Assembly: GCA_964467915.1 (NCBI GenBank)
Contig: CAYXSW010000004.1
Coordinates: 23,770 to 87,769 of the forward strand
Reading direction: 5' to 3'
DNA from: MED-G16 sp964467915
Lineage (GTDB): Bacteria; Bacteroidota; Bacteroidia; Cytophagales; MED-G16
Length of the DNA: 64,000 nt
Below are positions 26,174 to 35,046 of the stretch, one piece after another. Numbering within the stretch: position 1 is the stretch's first letter; each line of letters starts with the position of its first letter. The position numbers were made by a program, and so were the translations under genes. The notes under the pieces are model-generated. The model ran no database searches, was not told where the DNA came from, and saw only the letters and a program-made list of their open reading frames with translations.

Positions 26174-27598
26174 ATGGAAAGAAAAATTAAAGACATATTT
26201 TTTCTATTTTTATTTGTAACGCTAATTATTTCATGTAATAGTATTGACCCTATTACAGATACTAATAATGAAAATAATATAAATGAAGATACAAGAGATG
26301 CTAATAATGACAAATGTGAAGATTGTGTTTATGTTTATAATTTCGAAATTAACACACTAGGAGTAGGTCCAGAATCTGAAATTGTTGATGAGCCAAAAGT
26401 ACCGGCAGCACTAAAAGTTAAAAAAGAAGATTCGATTTTTTTTGAGGGAATTATTGGAATTGAAATCAGAGGAGAGTCATCTCAGTACTTTGATAAAAAA
26501 TCATATGGAATTGAAACATGGGATGAACAGTACAATGACATTGATGTTCCATTATTAGGTTTTCCAGAAGAAGAGGATTGGATTCTTTATGGTCCATTTA
26601 GTGACAAAACACTTATAAGAAATAAGATCATATATGAGTTATCTAATTTAATGGGGTATTATGCATCAAGAACTGAATTTGTAGAACTTACAATAAACTA
26701 TGAATATAAAGGCCTATATATTTTCATGGAAAAACTAAAACGTGATAAAAACAGAATTAACATATCAAAACTAGAAGAAAATGATTTAGATGAAAATACT
26801 ATTTCAGGTGGTTATATAATTAAAATAGATAAGAGTGATATGGAAGATGGGAATTACACTGATTATAACTCATTCCAATCAAATTATGATGTGTTTGGAA
26901 TACTTAATGGAGATAAAAAAATAAATTTCAATTATGAATACCCTAAACCTGGAGAGATTCATGCTGATCAAAAAAAATACATTCAAAAATATTTTAATGA
27001 ATTTGAGTCTTCATTAGCATCAAATAATTTTAAAAATCCAATTGATGGTTACAGAAAATATATAAATGAAAATTCCTTTATTGACTTCTTTATCTTAAAT
27101 GAGCTATCAAATAATGTTGATGGATATAGGCTTAGTACTTATTTGTATAAGGACAGAGGAGAAAAGTTAAATATTGGTCCAATATGGGATTTTAATTTAT
27201 CATTTGGGAATGCAGATTATTGTGGTGGAGAAAGATATGACTTATGGTGCTATAAATTTAACGAAAGATGTCTTGGAGATTCATGGAATGTACCATTTTG
27301 GTGGGAAAGGATACTAGAAGACGAGAGCTTTGTAATTAAATTAAAAAACAGGTGGAATGACTTAAGAACTAATATTTTGTCTGACGAAAATCTAATGGAT
27401 ATTATAAACACAAAATATTCACTACTTAACAACGAAACAGATGTAATTAAAAAGAATTTTGATAAATGGAGAATTTTTGGAATATACATTTGGCCAAATA
27501 GTTTTATAGGCAATAACTATTATGAGGAAATTGAATTTTTAAAGAATTGGATAAAGTATAGAACGTCCTGGCTTGACAATGAAATTAATAATTTATGA
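26174..27598 (+). CDS. CotH-like kinase lipoprotein
   Basis: The start at 26174 gives a lipoprotein signal (lipobox IISC, Cys20); an extension to 26084 would run into the divergent gene. The 474-residue protein shows CotH kinase family features: GIEIRGESSQYFDKKSYGIE, WILYGPFSDKTLIRNKI, YKGLYIFMEKLKRDKNRI and NVDGYRLSTYLYKDRG followed by GPIWDFNLSFGN. CotH proteins are atypical protein kinases described from spore coats; the conserved Lys and Asp residues of these motifs match. A lipid-anchored envelope version would phosphorylate extracytoplasmic proteins, if ATP or another donor is available. A polar Asn/Asp-rich linker follows the signal. Confidence 0.82.
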   Translation: MERKIKDIFFLFLFVTLIISCNSIDPITDTNNENNINEDTRDANNDKCEDCVYVYNFEINTLGVGPESEIVDEPKVPAALKVKKEDSIFFEGIIGIEIRGESSQYFDKKSYGIETWDEQYNDIDVPLLGFPEEEDWILYGPFSDKTLIRNKIIYELSNLMGYYASRTEFVELTINYEYKGLYIFMEKLKRDKNRINISKLEENDLDENTISGGYIIKIDKSDMEDGNYTDYNSFQSNYDVFGILNGDKKINFNYEYPKPGEIHADQKKYIQKYFNEFESSLASNNFKNPIDGYRKYINENSFIDFFILNELSNNVDGYRLSTYLYKDRGEKLNIGPIWDFNLSFGNADYCGGERYDLWCYKFNERCLGDSWNVPFWWERILEDESFVIKLKNRWNDLRTNILSDENLMDIINTKYSLLNNETDVIKKNFDKWRIFGIYIWPNSFIGNNYYEEIEFLKNWIKYRTSWLDNEINNL

Positions 27599-27639
27599 AA
27601 ATATTTAATTTTCTAAAATTTTTTTAAAAAAAATATATT

Positions 27640-28809
27640 TCACTTTTTGTTTAAAATTAGAAGATATTTAGAAATTAAGTTGTTAGTAATAACCTTATCT
27701 GAAAACTTTTTAATTGAATATTTTCTTATCAAAAAAGGATCATATTTTTTGTAATTCTTATAAACATTTACCATTGCATTTGTCATTTCATCTACATTAT
27801 TAATCTCAACAATCTGTGCAACTCTTTTATTCAAAATATCATACGAACCACTATTTGCCGTTGATATAACTACTTTTCCTAAAGATAACGATTCTGCAGA
27901 GGCAATACCAAAAGTTTCATAATTACTAGAAGAAACAAAAACATGAGAATTATTTATAGCTTTAATTATTTTACTTCTAGATAATGAACCCAAAAAACTC
28001 ACCTTAGATTGTATATTAAGTTTTTTAGAAATATTAGCTAGTTTACCATATTCATTTCCTATACCTATAATCTTAAGAAATGAATTAGGATATATTTTAT
28101 TAAAATTATTAAAAGACCTTATTAGAAGTGAGAAATTTTTTTCTTTAATTAAATTTCCAATACCAATAAATGTAAATTGGTTTGTATTGAGCTGTTTAAT
28201 TTCTTCTTGAAAAAAATTTTTTGAAACTAAATTGTGATGAGTTTTCCAGTTAGGAGAATCGTTAATTTTTTTATTTAATAATAATCCCAAATTTGAACTA
28301 ACAGCTAAACATAAACTGGATTTATTACAAATTCTTGAAATATCATTTAAAAGTGAATTGTATTTTCCATAATGGAATCCAGAATTATGTTCAGTAATTA
28401 AATAGGGGATTTTATATCTATCGCTTAAATACTCTGAAATAAAACCAGAATAAACAAGAGAATGATTATGTATTAAATCAGGTAATCCATTTTTTTTGAT
28501 ATATTCTTTAAAACCTAAAGAAGAAATATATCTTAATAAATATATTTTATACCTTTCATTAAATGGAATCCATTTATTCCATGAACATCTAACAACATTT
28601 ATATTATTTTCAGTTTTATACTTAATTTTTGGGAAAAAAGAAGTTTTGAATGGTTTTAAATATGATATTAATTTAGAACTTAATACACCAACTTTAACAC
28701 CGTATTCAGAAAGAGATTCTGCTTGTTCTCTAAAAAAACTATACTTGATATCATCAAGATTTTTAGGATAACCATAAGTAATAAATAATATATGTGGGTT
28801 TTTAGACAT
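27640..28809 (-). CDS. Glycosyltransferase family 4
   Basis: This 389-residue GT-B enzyme has an N-terminal acceptor domain starting NPHILFITYGYPKNLDD and a C-terminal nucleotide-sugar domain with FTFIGIGNLIKEKNFSLLI and the E-x7-E motif ETFGIASAES (about 299-308). It is likely a cytoplasmic, membrane-associated retaining transferase building an envelope polysaccharide. It overlaps the upstream FkbM methyltransferase gene by 8 bases. A 41-base gap to the CotH-like gene is the only real gap between convergent protein genes here. It contains an A/T-only inverted run that is too weak to call a terminator. Confidence 0.9.
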   Translation of the reverse strand: MSKNPHILFITYGYPKNLDDIKYSFFREQAESLSEYGVKVGVLSSKLISYLKPFKTSFFPKIKYKTENNINVVRCSWNKWIPFNERYKIYLLRYISSLGFKEYIKKNGLPDLIHNHSLVYSGFISEYLSDRYKIPYLITEHNSGFHYGKYNSLLNDISRICNKSSLCLAVSSNLGLLLNKKINDSPNWKTHHNLVSKNFFQEEIKQLNTNQFTFIGIGNLIKEKNFSLLIRSFNNFNKIYPNSFLKIIGIGNEYGKLANISKKLNIQSKVSFLGSLSRSKIIKAINNSHVFVSSSNYETFGIASAESLSLGKVVISTANSGSYDILNKRVAQIVEINNVDEMTNAMVNVYKNYKKYDPFLIRKYSIKKFSDKVITNNLISKYLLILNKK

Positions 28810-29614
28810 TTAGTTTAAAATGTGATTTTTCTGAAAAAGTATGTATTAAACTAAAATTATTCTCTGACAATAAATTTGATCGTGATATTAATTTTAATCT
28901 TTTTGGTTTTCCAAAAAATCTTTTAATAAATCTTAAATTCATAGGAAAGAAGTATTTTTCAGACACATAGAATTTTTCGTATCCAAAAGATTTAAGAATT
29001 TCAATAATCTTTTTTCTTGATATAGCTTTAGAATTTAATTCAAAGGAAATAATTGGCAAATTTTTAATAATTGATTTTTGCATACTTAGTAAAACCTTTT
29101 CTTCATTCCCTTCAACATCAATTTTTATATAACTTATTTTATCATTATGGTTTTCATCATAAACTTTAAAATTTACTTTTTCATAATAACCAGATAAATC
29201 TTTAGTTGACTCATTAGCCATTCCTGAATTTGAAAAAGGAATATAAAATTTGGAATCATAACTTCTTAAATCTAAACCATAATTAAATACTTCTATACTA
29301 GAATAATCTTCGGTATTAATTTTTAAAATTTTAAAAATTTTTTTTTGAGGTTCAAATGCTTTTATACCCTTAAAATAATTCTTAAAAAACAGTGTATGAT
29401 TCCCAATATTGGCGCCAACATCTATGAATATTTTTTTTTTAACATTACTATTAAAATGATTTTTTAAAAGAACAATCTCATCTTTTTCATAATAATTATT
29501 AAATAAAATATTTAGACCTATCCAATCATTTAATATTACAATCTGTGAATTAGATTTATTTATTTTTTTTTGCAAAATATTTATAAATAATTCTTTTAAA
29601 ATTCTATAAAACAT
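28802..29614 (-). CDS. FkbM-family methyltransferase
   Basis: This 270-residue SAM-dependent methyltransferase has the motif I FIDVGANIGNHTLFFK, an acidic motif IKAFEPQKKIFK, and the FkbM region ISYIKIDVEGNEEKVLLSM. Family members O-methylate sugars or natural products. Next to a GT4 it probably modifies a surface glycan residue. No signal is visible, so it is cytoplasmic. It leads a two-gene leftward operon with the GT4 gene and is divergent from namZ. Confidence 0.88.
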   Translation of the reverse strand: MFYRILKELFINILQKKINKSNSQIVILNDWIGLNILFNNYYEKDEIVLLKNHFNSNVKKKIFIDVGANIGNHTLFFKNYFKGIKAFEPQKKIFKILKINTEDYSSIEVFNYGLDLRSYDSKFYIPFSNSGMANESTKDLSGYYEKVNFKVYDENHNDKISYIKIDVEGNEEKVLLSMQKSIIKNLPIISFELNSKAISRKKIIEILKSFGYEKFYVSEKYFFPMNLRFIKRFFGKPKRLKLISRSNLLSENNFSLIHTFSEKSHFKLNV

Positions 29615-29658
29615 AAATTATATCTTTAAAAATAAACAATCAAAATAATTAATCTTAA

Positions 29659-29666
29659 TAGATTTG
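29659..29666 (+). promoter_or_regulatory. Candidate -7 element for namZ operon
   Basis: TAGATTTG matches TAnnTTTG and lies 24 bases before the ATG at 29691. No TTTG is found at the -33 position. Confidence 0.45.
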
Positions 29667-29690
29667 AAATGTTTTAAAAATTAAGAAACA

Positions 29691-30854
29691 ATGAAAAATA
29701 TTCTAATGTTGATTTTTCTATTTTTCTTTTTCCAAGTTAAATCAGAAAATAAAAATATAAAGGTTGGAGCAGAAAAAATACATAATTACAATAGTTTTAT
29801 TTCTGGTAAGAAAATTGGCCTACTAGTAAATCATACTTCAATGGTAGAAAACAGACATCTTATTGATACATTGTTTTCTTTAAATATTAATATTAAAAAA
29901 ATTTTTAGTCCAGAACACGGTTTTACTGGAAAAATTGAAAGAGGAAAAACTGTAAATGGGGATACATTACTTATTAATTCTCTTAAAATCCCAATTATTT
30001 CAATGTATGGAAAAAATAGGATCCCAACTGATTCTGATTTAAATGGGTTAGATATTATAATTTTTGATATTCAGGACGTGGGAGCAAGATTTTACACATA
30101 TATAAGTGCTATGCATAACATGATGCAAAAATGTGCTGATTTAGGAATTAAATTTCTTGTTTTAGATAGACCAAATCCTAATGGCAATTATATTGATGGA
30201 CCTGTTCTTGATACACTTTACCGTTCATATGTTGGTATGCACCCTATACCAATTGTCCATGGTTGTACAGTTGGTGAACTTGCTATGATGATTAAAGGAG
30301 AAAAATGGATAGATAATGCTGAAAAATTGGATTTAGAAATAATAAAAATTGATAATTGGAATCATAATGATGAATATATATTACCAATCAGACCATCTCC
30401 TAATTTACCAAATCAACAATCTATTATACTTTACCCCTCATTATGTCTCTTTGAACAGACTATTGTAAGTATAGGAAGAGGTACAGATTATCCTTTCCAA
30501 GTAATTGGACATCCCCATTACAAAGAAAAAAAATTTTCATTTTTTCCTAAAAGCGTGAGTGAAGAAAGTAGACCTAAATTCGAGGGAGAAGACGTTTTTG
30601 GTGTTGATCTTAGAATTAATGAAGCAAAAAGAGAATTAAATATTAAATATCTGATTGACTTTTACAATAATTTAAAAGATAATAAAAATGAATTTTTTGG
30701 AAAATACTTTTATAGAATTGCAGGAAATAAAAAATTAGAAATACAAATTAAAAAAGGTTTAAGTGAAAAAGAGATAAGAACCACATGGGAAAAGGACCTC
30801 ATTGAATATAAAGAAATGAGAAAAGAATACTTATTATACAAAGATTTTGAATAG
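29691..30854 (+). CDS. namZ: NamZ-like exo-beta-N-acetylmuramidase (DUF1343, GH171)
   Basis: The 387-residue secreted protein has a signal of about 18 residues. It carries the DUF1343 motifs KIGLLVNHTSMV, IFSPEHGFTG, FDIQDVGARFYTYI, DRPNPNG and GRGTDYPFQVIGHP. Characterised NamZ removes N-acetylmuramic acid from the non-reducing end of peptidoglycan fragments, feeding cell-wall recycling; these enzymes are common in Bacteroidota. It starts a four-gene operon with fmt (immediately adjacent), folA and cinA. The symbol follows the characterised homolog; activity on muropeptides is inferred. Confidence 0.9.
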   Translation: MKNILMLIFLFFFFQVKSENKNIKVGAEKIHNYNSFISGKKIGLLVNHTSMVENRHLIDTLFSLNINIKKIFSPEHGFTGKIERGKTVNGDTLLINSLKIPIISMYGKNRIPTDSDLNGLDIIIFDIQDVGARFYTYISAMHNMMQKCADLGIKFLVLDRPNPNGNYIDGPVLDTLYRSYVGMHPIPIVHGCTVGELAMMIKGEKWIDNAEKLDLEIIKIDNWNHNDEYILPIRPSPNLPNQQSIILYPSLCLFEQTIVSIGRGTDYPFQVIGHPHYKEKKFSFFPKSVSEESRPKFEGEDVFGVDLRINEAKRELNIKYLIDFYNNLKDNKNEFFGKYFYRIAGNKKLEIQIKKGLSEKEIRTTWEKDLIEYKEMRKEYLLYKDFE

Positions 30855-31769
30855 ATGAAGAAGAAATCAATCTTATTTATGGGAACTCCTGAATTTGCAG
30901 TGAAATCATTAGAATGTTTAGTTAATAATAATTATAATCTTGTTGGTGTCATAACAGCATTAGACAAAGGAAGAGGAAGAGGAAGAAAAATCAAATTTTC
31001 AGCTGTTAAAGAGTATGCTTTAAAAAAAGAAATTCCACTTTTTCAACCTATAAGCTTAAAAGATCAAAATTTTATTGATAAAATAAAAAATTTAAAGGCT
31101 GATATTTTTGTTGTAGTAGCGTTTAGAATTTTACCTAAAGAAATTATTGATTTACCTAGACTAGGCTGCATAAATCTTCACGCATCCTTATTACCTGAAT
31201 ACAGAGGCGCAGCACCTATTAATTGGGTAATAATTAATGGAGAAAAAGAAACGGGTGTCACAACATTTTATATTAATTCTAAAATCGATGAGGGAGATAT
31301 TATAAATTCTAAAAAAATAAAAATAGAGAATGATGAGAATGCAGGAACATTACACGATAAATTAATGACATTAGGTTCACAACTAGTTCTCGATTCAGTT
31401 AAAAATATTTTTTTTGGAAAAATTAAAAAGAAGAAACAAATAATTTCAATAAATGATAAATTAGCACCAAAAATAAATAAAGAAACTTGTTTAATTGACC
31501 TAAATAAAAGTGCAAATAAGATAATTAAGTTAATTAATGGACTAAGTCCCTACCCTGGAGCTAGAATTATTTTTAAGAATAAAAATTACAAAATTTTGAA
31601 AGCAAGAAAATCAAATACTTATCATAATAATAGAGAACAAATGTTTGAAATTGACAATAAAATCGTTTTAAATAACAATTTAGGTGAAAGTATTGATCTT
31701 TTAATGATTCAAGCTGAAGGCAAGAAAGTAATGTCTTCATCTGATTTTATAAGGGGAAATAAAATATGA
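30855..31769 (+). CDS. fmt: Methionyl-tRNA formyltransferase
   Basis: This 304-residue enzyme formylates Met-tRNA(fMet) using 10-formyl-THF. Motifs: IFMGTPEFAV-like start (ILFMGTPEFAVKSLE), the catalytic NLHASLLPEYRGAAPINW with Asn, His and the loop SKIDEGDII containing the catalytic Asp. The C-terminal tRNA-binding domain (from about 205) includes NGLSPYPGA. Its start directly follows the namZ stop and its end overlaps folA by 4 bases (ATGA), so it is coupled to folate reduction. Confidence 0.97.
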   Translation: MKKKSILFMGTPEFAVKSLECLVNNNYNLVGVITALDKGRGRGRKIKFSAVKEYALKKEIPLFQPISLKDQNFIDKIKNLKADIFVVVAFRILPKEIIDLPRLGCINLHASLLPEYRGAAPINWVIINGEKETGVTTFYINSKIDEGDIINSKKIKIENDENAGTLHDKLMTLGSQLVLDSVKNIFFGKIKKKKQIISINDKLAPKINKETCLIDLNKSANKIIKLINGLSPYPGARIIFKNKNYKILKARKSNTYHNNREQMFEIDNKIVLNNNLGESIDLLMIQAEGKKVMSSSDFIRGNKI

Positions 31770-32272
31770 AAAATATATCAATGATTGTTGCTGTATCACA
31801 AAATCAAGTTATAGGGAAAAATAACAAACTAGCTTGGAATCTACCTGATGATATGAGTTATTTTAGCAATATGACTCAAGGTCATTCGGTTATAATGGGC
31901 AGAAAAAATTGGGAATCGATCCCAAAAAAATACAGACCTCTTCCCAATAGAAAAAATATAGTTGTAACTAGAAATAATAATTTTAGAGGTAAAGGAGCAG
32001 TAGTTGTTAATTCTATTGAGAAAGCTATTGAAGAATCTAGAGTATCAGAAGATGAAGAAATTTTTATTATTGGTGGTGGTGAAATATATAAGTTAGGTTT
32101 TGATTATGTTGATAAAGTATATATTACTGAAATATATGCCAATATAAATGGAAATACATATTTCCCAAAATGGAATAAAAGTAATTGGTTAGAAATTAGC
32201 AGAATATCTCATCCTAAGGATGAAAAACATGAATTTGACTTTGACTATGTAATTTATAAGAAAAGTGAATAA
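31766..32272 (+). CDS. folA: Dihydrofolate reductase
   Basis: This 168-residue NADPH-dependent enzyme reduces dihydrofolate to tetrahydrofolate. Conserved elements: MIVAVSQNQVIGKNNKLAWNLPDDM (active-site Asp in the PDDM segment), SVIMGRKNWESIP, RKNIVVTRN and IFIIGGGEIY. It has standard length. It overlaps fmt by 4 bases and cinA by 8 bases. Confidence 0.97.
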   Translation: MKNISMIVAVSQNQVIGKNNKLAWNLPDDMSYFSNMTQGHSVIMGRKNWESIPKKYRPLPNRKNIVVTRNNNFRGKGAVVVNSIEKAIEESRVSEDEEIFIIGGGEIYKLGFDYVDKVYITEIYANINGNTYFPKWNKSNWLEISRISHPKDEKHEFDFDYVIYKKSE

Positions 32273-33515
32273 GATAACTTGCCAAATTATTACTATTGGA
32301 GATGAAATTCTTTATGGTCATATTTTAGATACAAATTCGAAATGGTTAAGTCAAAAAATTATTGATTTAGGTATTACTGTTTCTAAAAAAACATCTATAG
32401 GAGATAATAATCTCGATATTAACTATAATATCAAAAAATCAATTTCTAACTATAATCTCACAATTATAACAGGTGGACTAGGACCAACAAATGATGATAT
32501 AACAAAAAATTGTTTAAATTATATTTTTGATGGAAAACTAGTATATGATAAAAAGACATTAAATCATATTAAAAAAAAATTTGAAGAAAGAAATTTTGAT
32601 TTTACTCAAAAAAATAAAGACCAAGCACTAGTACCAAATAACTGCAAAGTTCTTTTCAATCAATATGGAACAGCTCCAGGAATGTCATTTGAAAAAAACA
32701 AAAATATCCTTATCTCATTACCGGGTGTACCTTATGAAATGAAGAGTTTATTCGAAAATGAATGTGTTAACTTAATAAAGCAAAAATTTACTCTACCATT
32801 CATTTATCACAGAATAATTAAGACTGTAGGGATTGGGGAGTCATGGCTCTCCGATAAAATTTCAAATTGGGAAAAAAATTTAGATGAAGATTTAAGCTTA
32901 GCTTATTTACCTAGTATTGGGAGAGTGAAGCTACGTTTAACAGGAAAAGGTGATGATATATCTAAATTGAAACTAAAAGTAAAGAACGAGGAAAAAATTT
33001 TAATCAGCTTGATAAATAAATATATATATGGGTACGATAATGATGAATTAGAAAATGTTGTAGGCAATTTCCTTATTAAAACAAAGAAAACTATATCTGT
33101 AGCAGAAAGTTGTTCTGGAGGAAATATTTCGAGTCTAATTACTTCTGTCCCTGGAGCTTCTAAATATTTTACTGGAGGAATTGTAGCATATAGTAATAAA
33201 ATAAAAATAAATTGTTTAGGTGTAAGTAAAAACATACTAAATAAATATGGAGCAGTTTCAAAAGAGGTAGCAGAACAGATGGCAAAAAATGTAAGAATTA
33301 AGTTTAATTCTTCAATTGGAATTTCCTCAACAGGGATTGCTGGGCCTGGCGGAGGGACAATAGAAAAACCAGTTGGTACGATTTGGATTGCATTTTCAGA
33401 TAAAGAAAAAACTATTAGCAAAAAACTAATTCTGACGAAAAGAAGAGATGTCAATACAGTTTTAACGACAATAAATGCACTAAATCTTTTAAGAAAAAAT
33501 TTAAAAATAAATTGA
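32265..33515 (+). CDS. cinA: CinA / nicotinamide-nucleotide amidohydrolase, GTG start
   Basis: The 416-residue two-domain protein has an N-terminal MoaB/CinA domain (TIGDEILYGHILDTNS, TGGLGPTNDDITK, SLPGVPYEMK) and a C-terminal PncC domain (SVAESCSGGNISSLIT, AYSNKIK, GISSTGIAGPGGGT). PncC deamidates nicotinamide mononucleotide to nicotinate mononucleotide; the N-terminal domain has ADP-ribose pyrophosphatase activity in some homologs. The GTG start (32265-32267) lies inside the folA end. Together with pncA and pncB it completes NAD-salvage functions in the window. It overlaps the convergent beta-barrel gene by 15 bases. Confidence 0.95.
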   Translation: MNKITCQIITIGDEILYGHILDTNSKWLSQKIIDLGITVSKKTSIGDNNLDINYNIKKSISNYNLTIITGGLGPTNDDITKNCLNYIFDGKLVYDKKTLNHIKKKFEERNFDFTQKNKDQALVPNNCKVLFNQYGTAPGMSFEKNKNILISLPGVPYEMKSLFENECVNLIKQKFTLPFIYHRIIKTVGIGESWLSDKISNWEKNLDEDLSLAYLPSIGRVKLRLTGKGDDISKLKLKVKNEEKILISLINKYIYGYDNDELENVVGNFLIKTKKTISVAESCSGGNISSLITSVPGASKYFTGGIVAYSNKIKINCLGVSKNILNKYGAVSKEVAEQMAKNVRIKFNSSIGISSTGIAGPGGGTIEKPVGTIWIAFSDKEKTISKKLILTKRRDVNTVLTTINALNLLRKNLKIN

Positions 33516-34256
33516 AAAAGAGAATGTTAATACCTTAAAATTACCATCTCTTCTTATAGTATTATTAGATTGATCAATAGGAAACCCGACTAGATCCCAG
33601 TCCCACAACCAAAAATTATGTTCGGACTCATAATTTTGGATCATATAACCAATATTAAATGAAATATGCCTTCTCTTAAATGATTTTTTAATACCAAAAC
33701 TTGGGTTTATAAAAAAACCTCCATCAGTTGAAATATAGTCATTAGAACCTAGATCTTTTCCAAGTGAAAAACCTATTTTATTAAATAAATATATTCTATA
33801 ATTAACTGATTTATTAAAAGGTAAAATATCATAACTATTTGTTAAAAAAATAGGGAAAAAATTAATCTGATCTATAGTAGAAATTCCTGTACCAACTCCT
33901 ATATTTAAAAGATTTTTATTTACTAAACCTTTTGAAAGGAATAAGCTCCCATGAGATCCATAAGGACTAAAAATTAGACCAGCTTCAAAATTATTCCAAC
34001 TCTTTTTTTGGAAATTATAAAATTCTTGAATTTTATTTATTTTGAGTTTAATATTTCTTTTAGAACTAAAGCGAAGAGTATCATTAATTTTTGGGAAATA
34101 AAAAGTAAGGTATCCTGAATCTGGATTTCTAATATCTAAACCTGAATAATTAATCAACTTGCCTTTATACCTAACCCCATCAATGATGAGTAGATCTTTG
34201 TTTTGTGAGAATAATGAAGTAGAAATAAATAAAAAAATAAAAAATATATTTTTCAT
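33501..34256 (-). CDS. Predicted secreted beta-barrel-like protein
   Basis: The 251-residue protein has a signal peptide (MKNIFFIFLFISTSLFSQ). The mature part begins with a small domain (LLIIDGVRYKGKLINYSG) that may be an Sm-like barrel. It then has alternating aromatic-rich strands (FEAGLIFSPYGSHGSLFLSKG, GFFINPSFGIKKSF, ISFNIGYMIQNY). It ends FSFSIYF, an aromatic terminus typical of outer-membrane barrels. No family name is recognised. It is downstream of two LVIVD lipoprotein genes with 2- and 5-base gaps, so it belongs to the same leftward operon. Confidence 0.65.
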   Translation of the reverse strand: MKNIFFIFLFISTSLFSQNKDLLIIDGVRYKGKLINYSGLDIRNPDSGYLTFYFPKINDTLRFSSKRNIKLKINKIQEFYNFQKKSWNNFEAGLIFSPYGSHGSLFLSKGLVNKNLLNIGVGTGISTIDQINFFPIFLTNSYDILPFNKSVNYRIYLFNKIGFSLGKDLGSNDYISTDGGFFINPSFGIKKSFKRRHISFNIGYMIQNYESEHNFWLWDWDLVGFPIDQSNNTIRRDGNFKVLTFSFSIYF

Positions 34257-34258
34257 TT

Positions 34259-35041
34259 TTATAGGTTCTTAATTGGAATGGTGCTTATATATTCAATTTC
34301 ACCAAGATCACAATCATAATTATATTGGTGAAATCCATCTGAACCTATAACCATTAAGACATCCATAAAAGGGATGACATCTATTGAGCTAATGTCTTTA
34401 AAATGTTTTTTTAATATGATATCATCAAGGTTAGTTATATCATACATTTTTAAACCATACTCACCTTCTGTTATAAATAAACAATTATCATCAATTCCTA
34501 ATCCATGTGGATTTATCATAGGATAAGTTTTAAATAGGGATGGTTGCCCTAATTCAGATATATCAATTATATCTAATTGATTATTAAAATTCTGACACTC
34601 AGCACCTCCCCTTAAGGTAACATAAGCATAGTCATCTTGAACAACTACCGGATCACAACTTGTTATATGTTCATATGTAGATACCCAAGAAGGTTTTTCT
34701 TTTTTCTCTAAAGAATAAATATGCATCCCAGTCTGTGCCCCTACAAACAAATTATTATCATAAGGAAATATAGTTTCAACACCCCAACCAAGGTTAACTT
34801 CTTCTTTAAATTCTGGGTTAACTTGGTCAGTTATATCAAAAGACTTGAGAGCATATGAATCTACTGTGTAGAGATAGTCACCTACTATAGTAAATCTAGC
34901 CATTGAACCTCCTATACCTGTTGTAGAGGAACCATCACCAGAAAAACCAGCCTCTCCCCCACTGTTTGATCTAATTATGTCACCTGATGATTCACAAGCT
35001 AAAATCAATACAACAAATATTAAATAATTTAAATTCTTCAT
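34259..35041 (-). CDS. LVIVD-repeat lipoprotein, C-terminal-half type
   Basis: This 260-residue lipoprotein (lipobox ILAC, Cys16) has a Gly/Ser-rich linker (about 22-45). It then has beta-propeller-like LVIVD repeats: GDYLYTVDSYALKSFDIT, IFPYDNNLFVGAQTGMHIYS, DYAYVTLRGG with NQLDIIDIS, NPHGLGIDDNCLFITEG and VIGSDGFHQYNYD. From memory of the family, full-length Bacteroidota LVIVD lipoproteins carry such a segment as the C-terminal half of one chain of about 430 residues. Here it has its own lipobox and start, 5 bases after the gene for the N-terminal-half type. The role is unknown; surface or periplasmic binding is inferred. Confidence 0.75.
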   Translation of the reverse strand: MKNLNYLIFVVLILACESSGDIIRSNSGGEAGFSGDGSSTTGIGGSMARFTIVGDYLYTVDSYALKSFDITDQVNPEFKEEVNLGWGVETIFPYDNNLFVGAQTGMHIYSLEKKEKPSWVSTYEHITSCDPVVVQDDYAYVTLRGGAECQNFNNQLDIIDISELGQPSLFKTYPMINPHGLGIDDNCLFITEGEYGLKMYDITNLDDIILKKHFKDISSIDVIPFMDVLMVIGSDGFHQYNYDCDLGEIEYISTIPIKNL

Positions 35042-35046
35042 TTTGT

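Noticed and set aside
27599..27639. A/T inverted run in the gap between CotH-like and GT4 genes as a terminator
   Set aside because: No G/C in the stem, so a stable transcription-terminating hairpin is unlikely.
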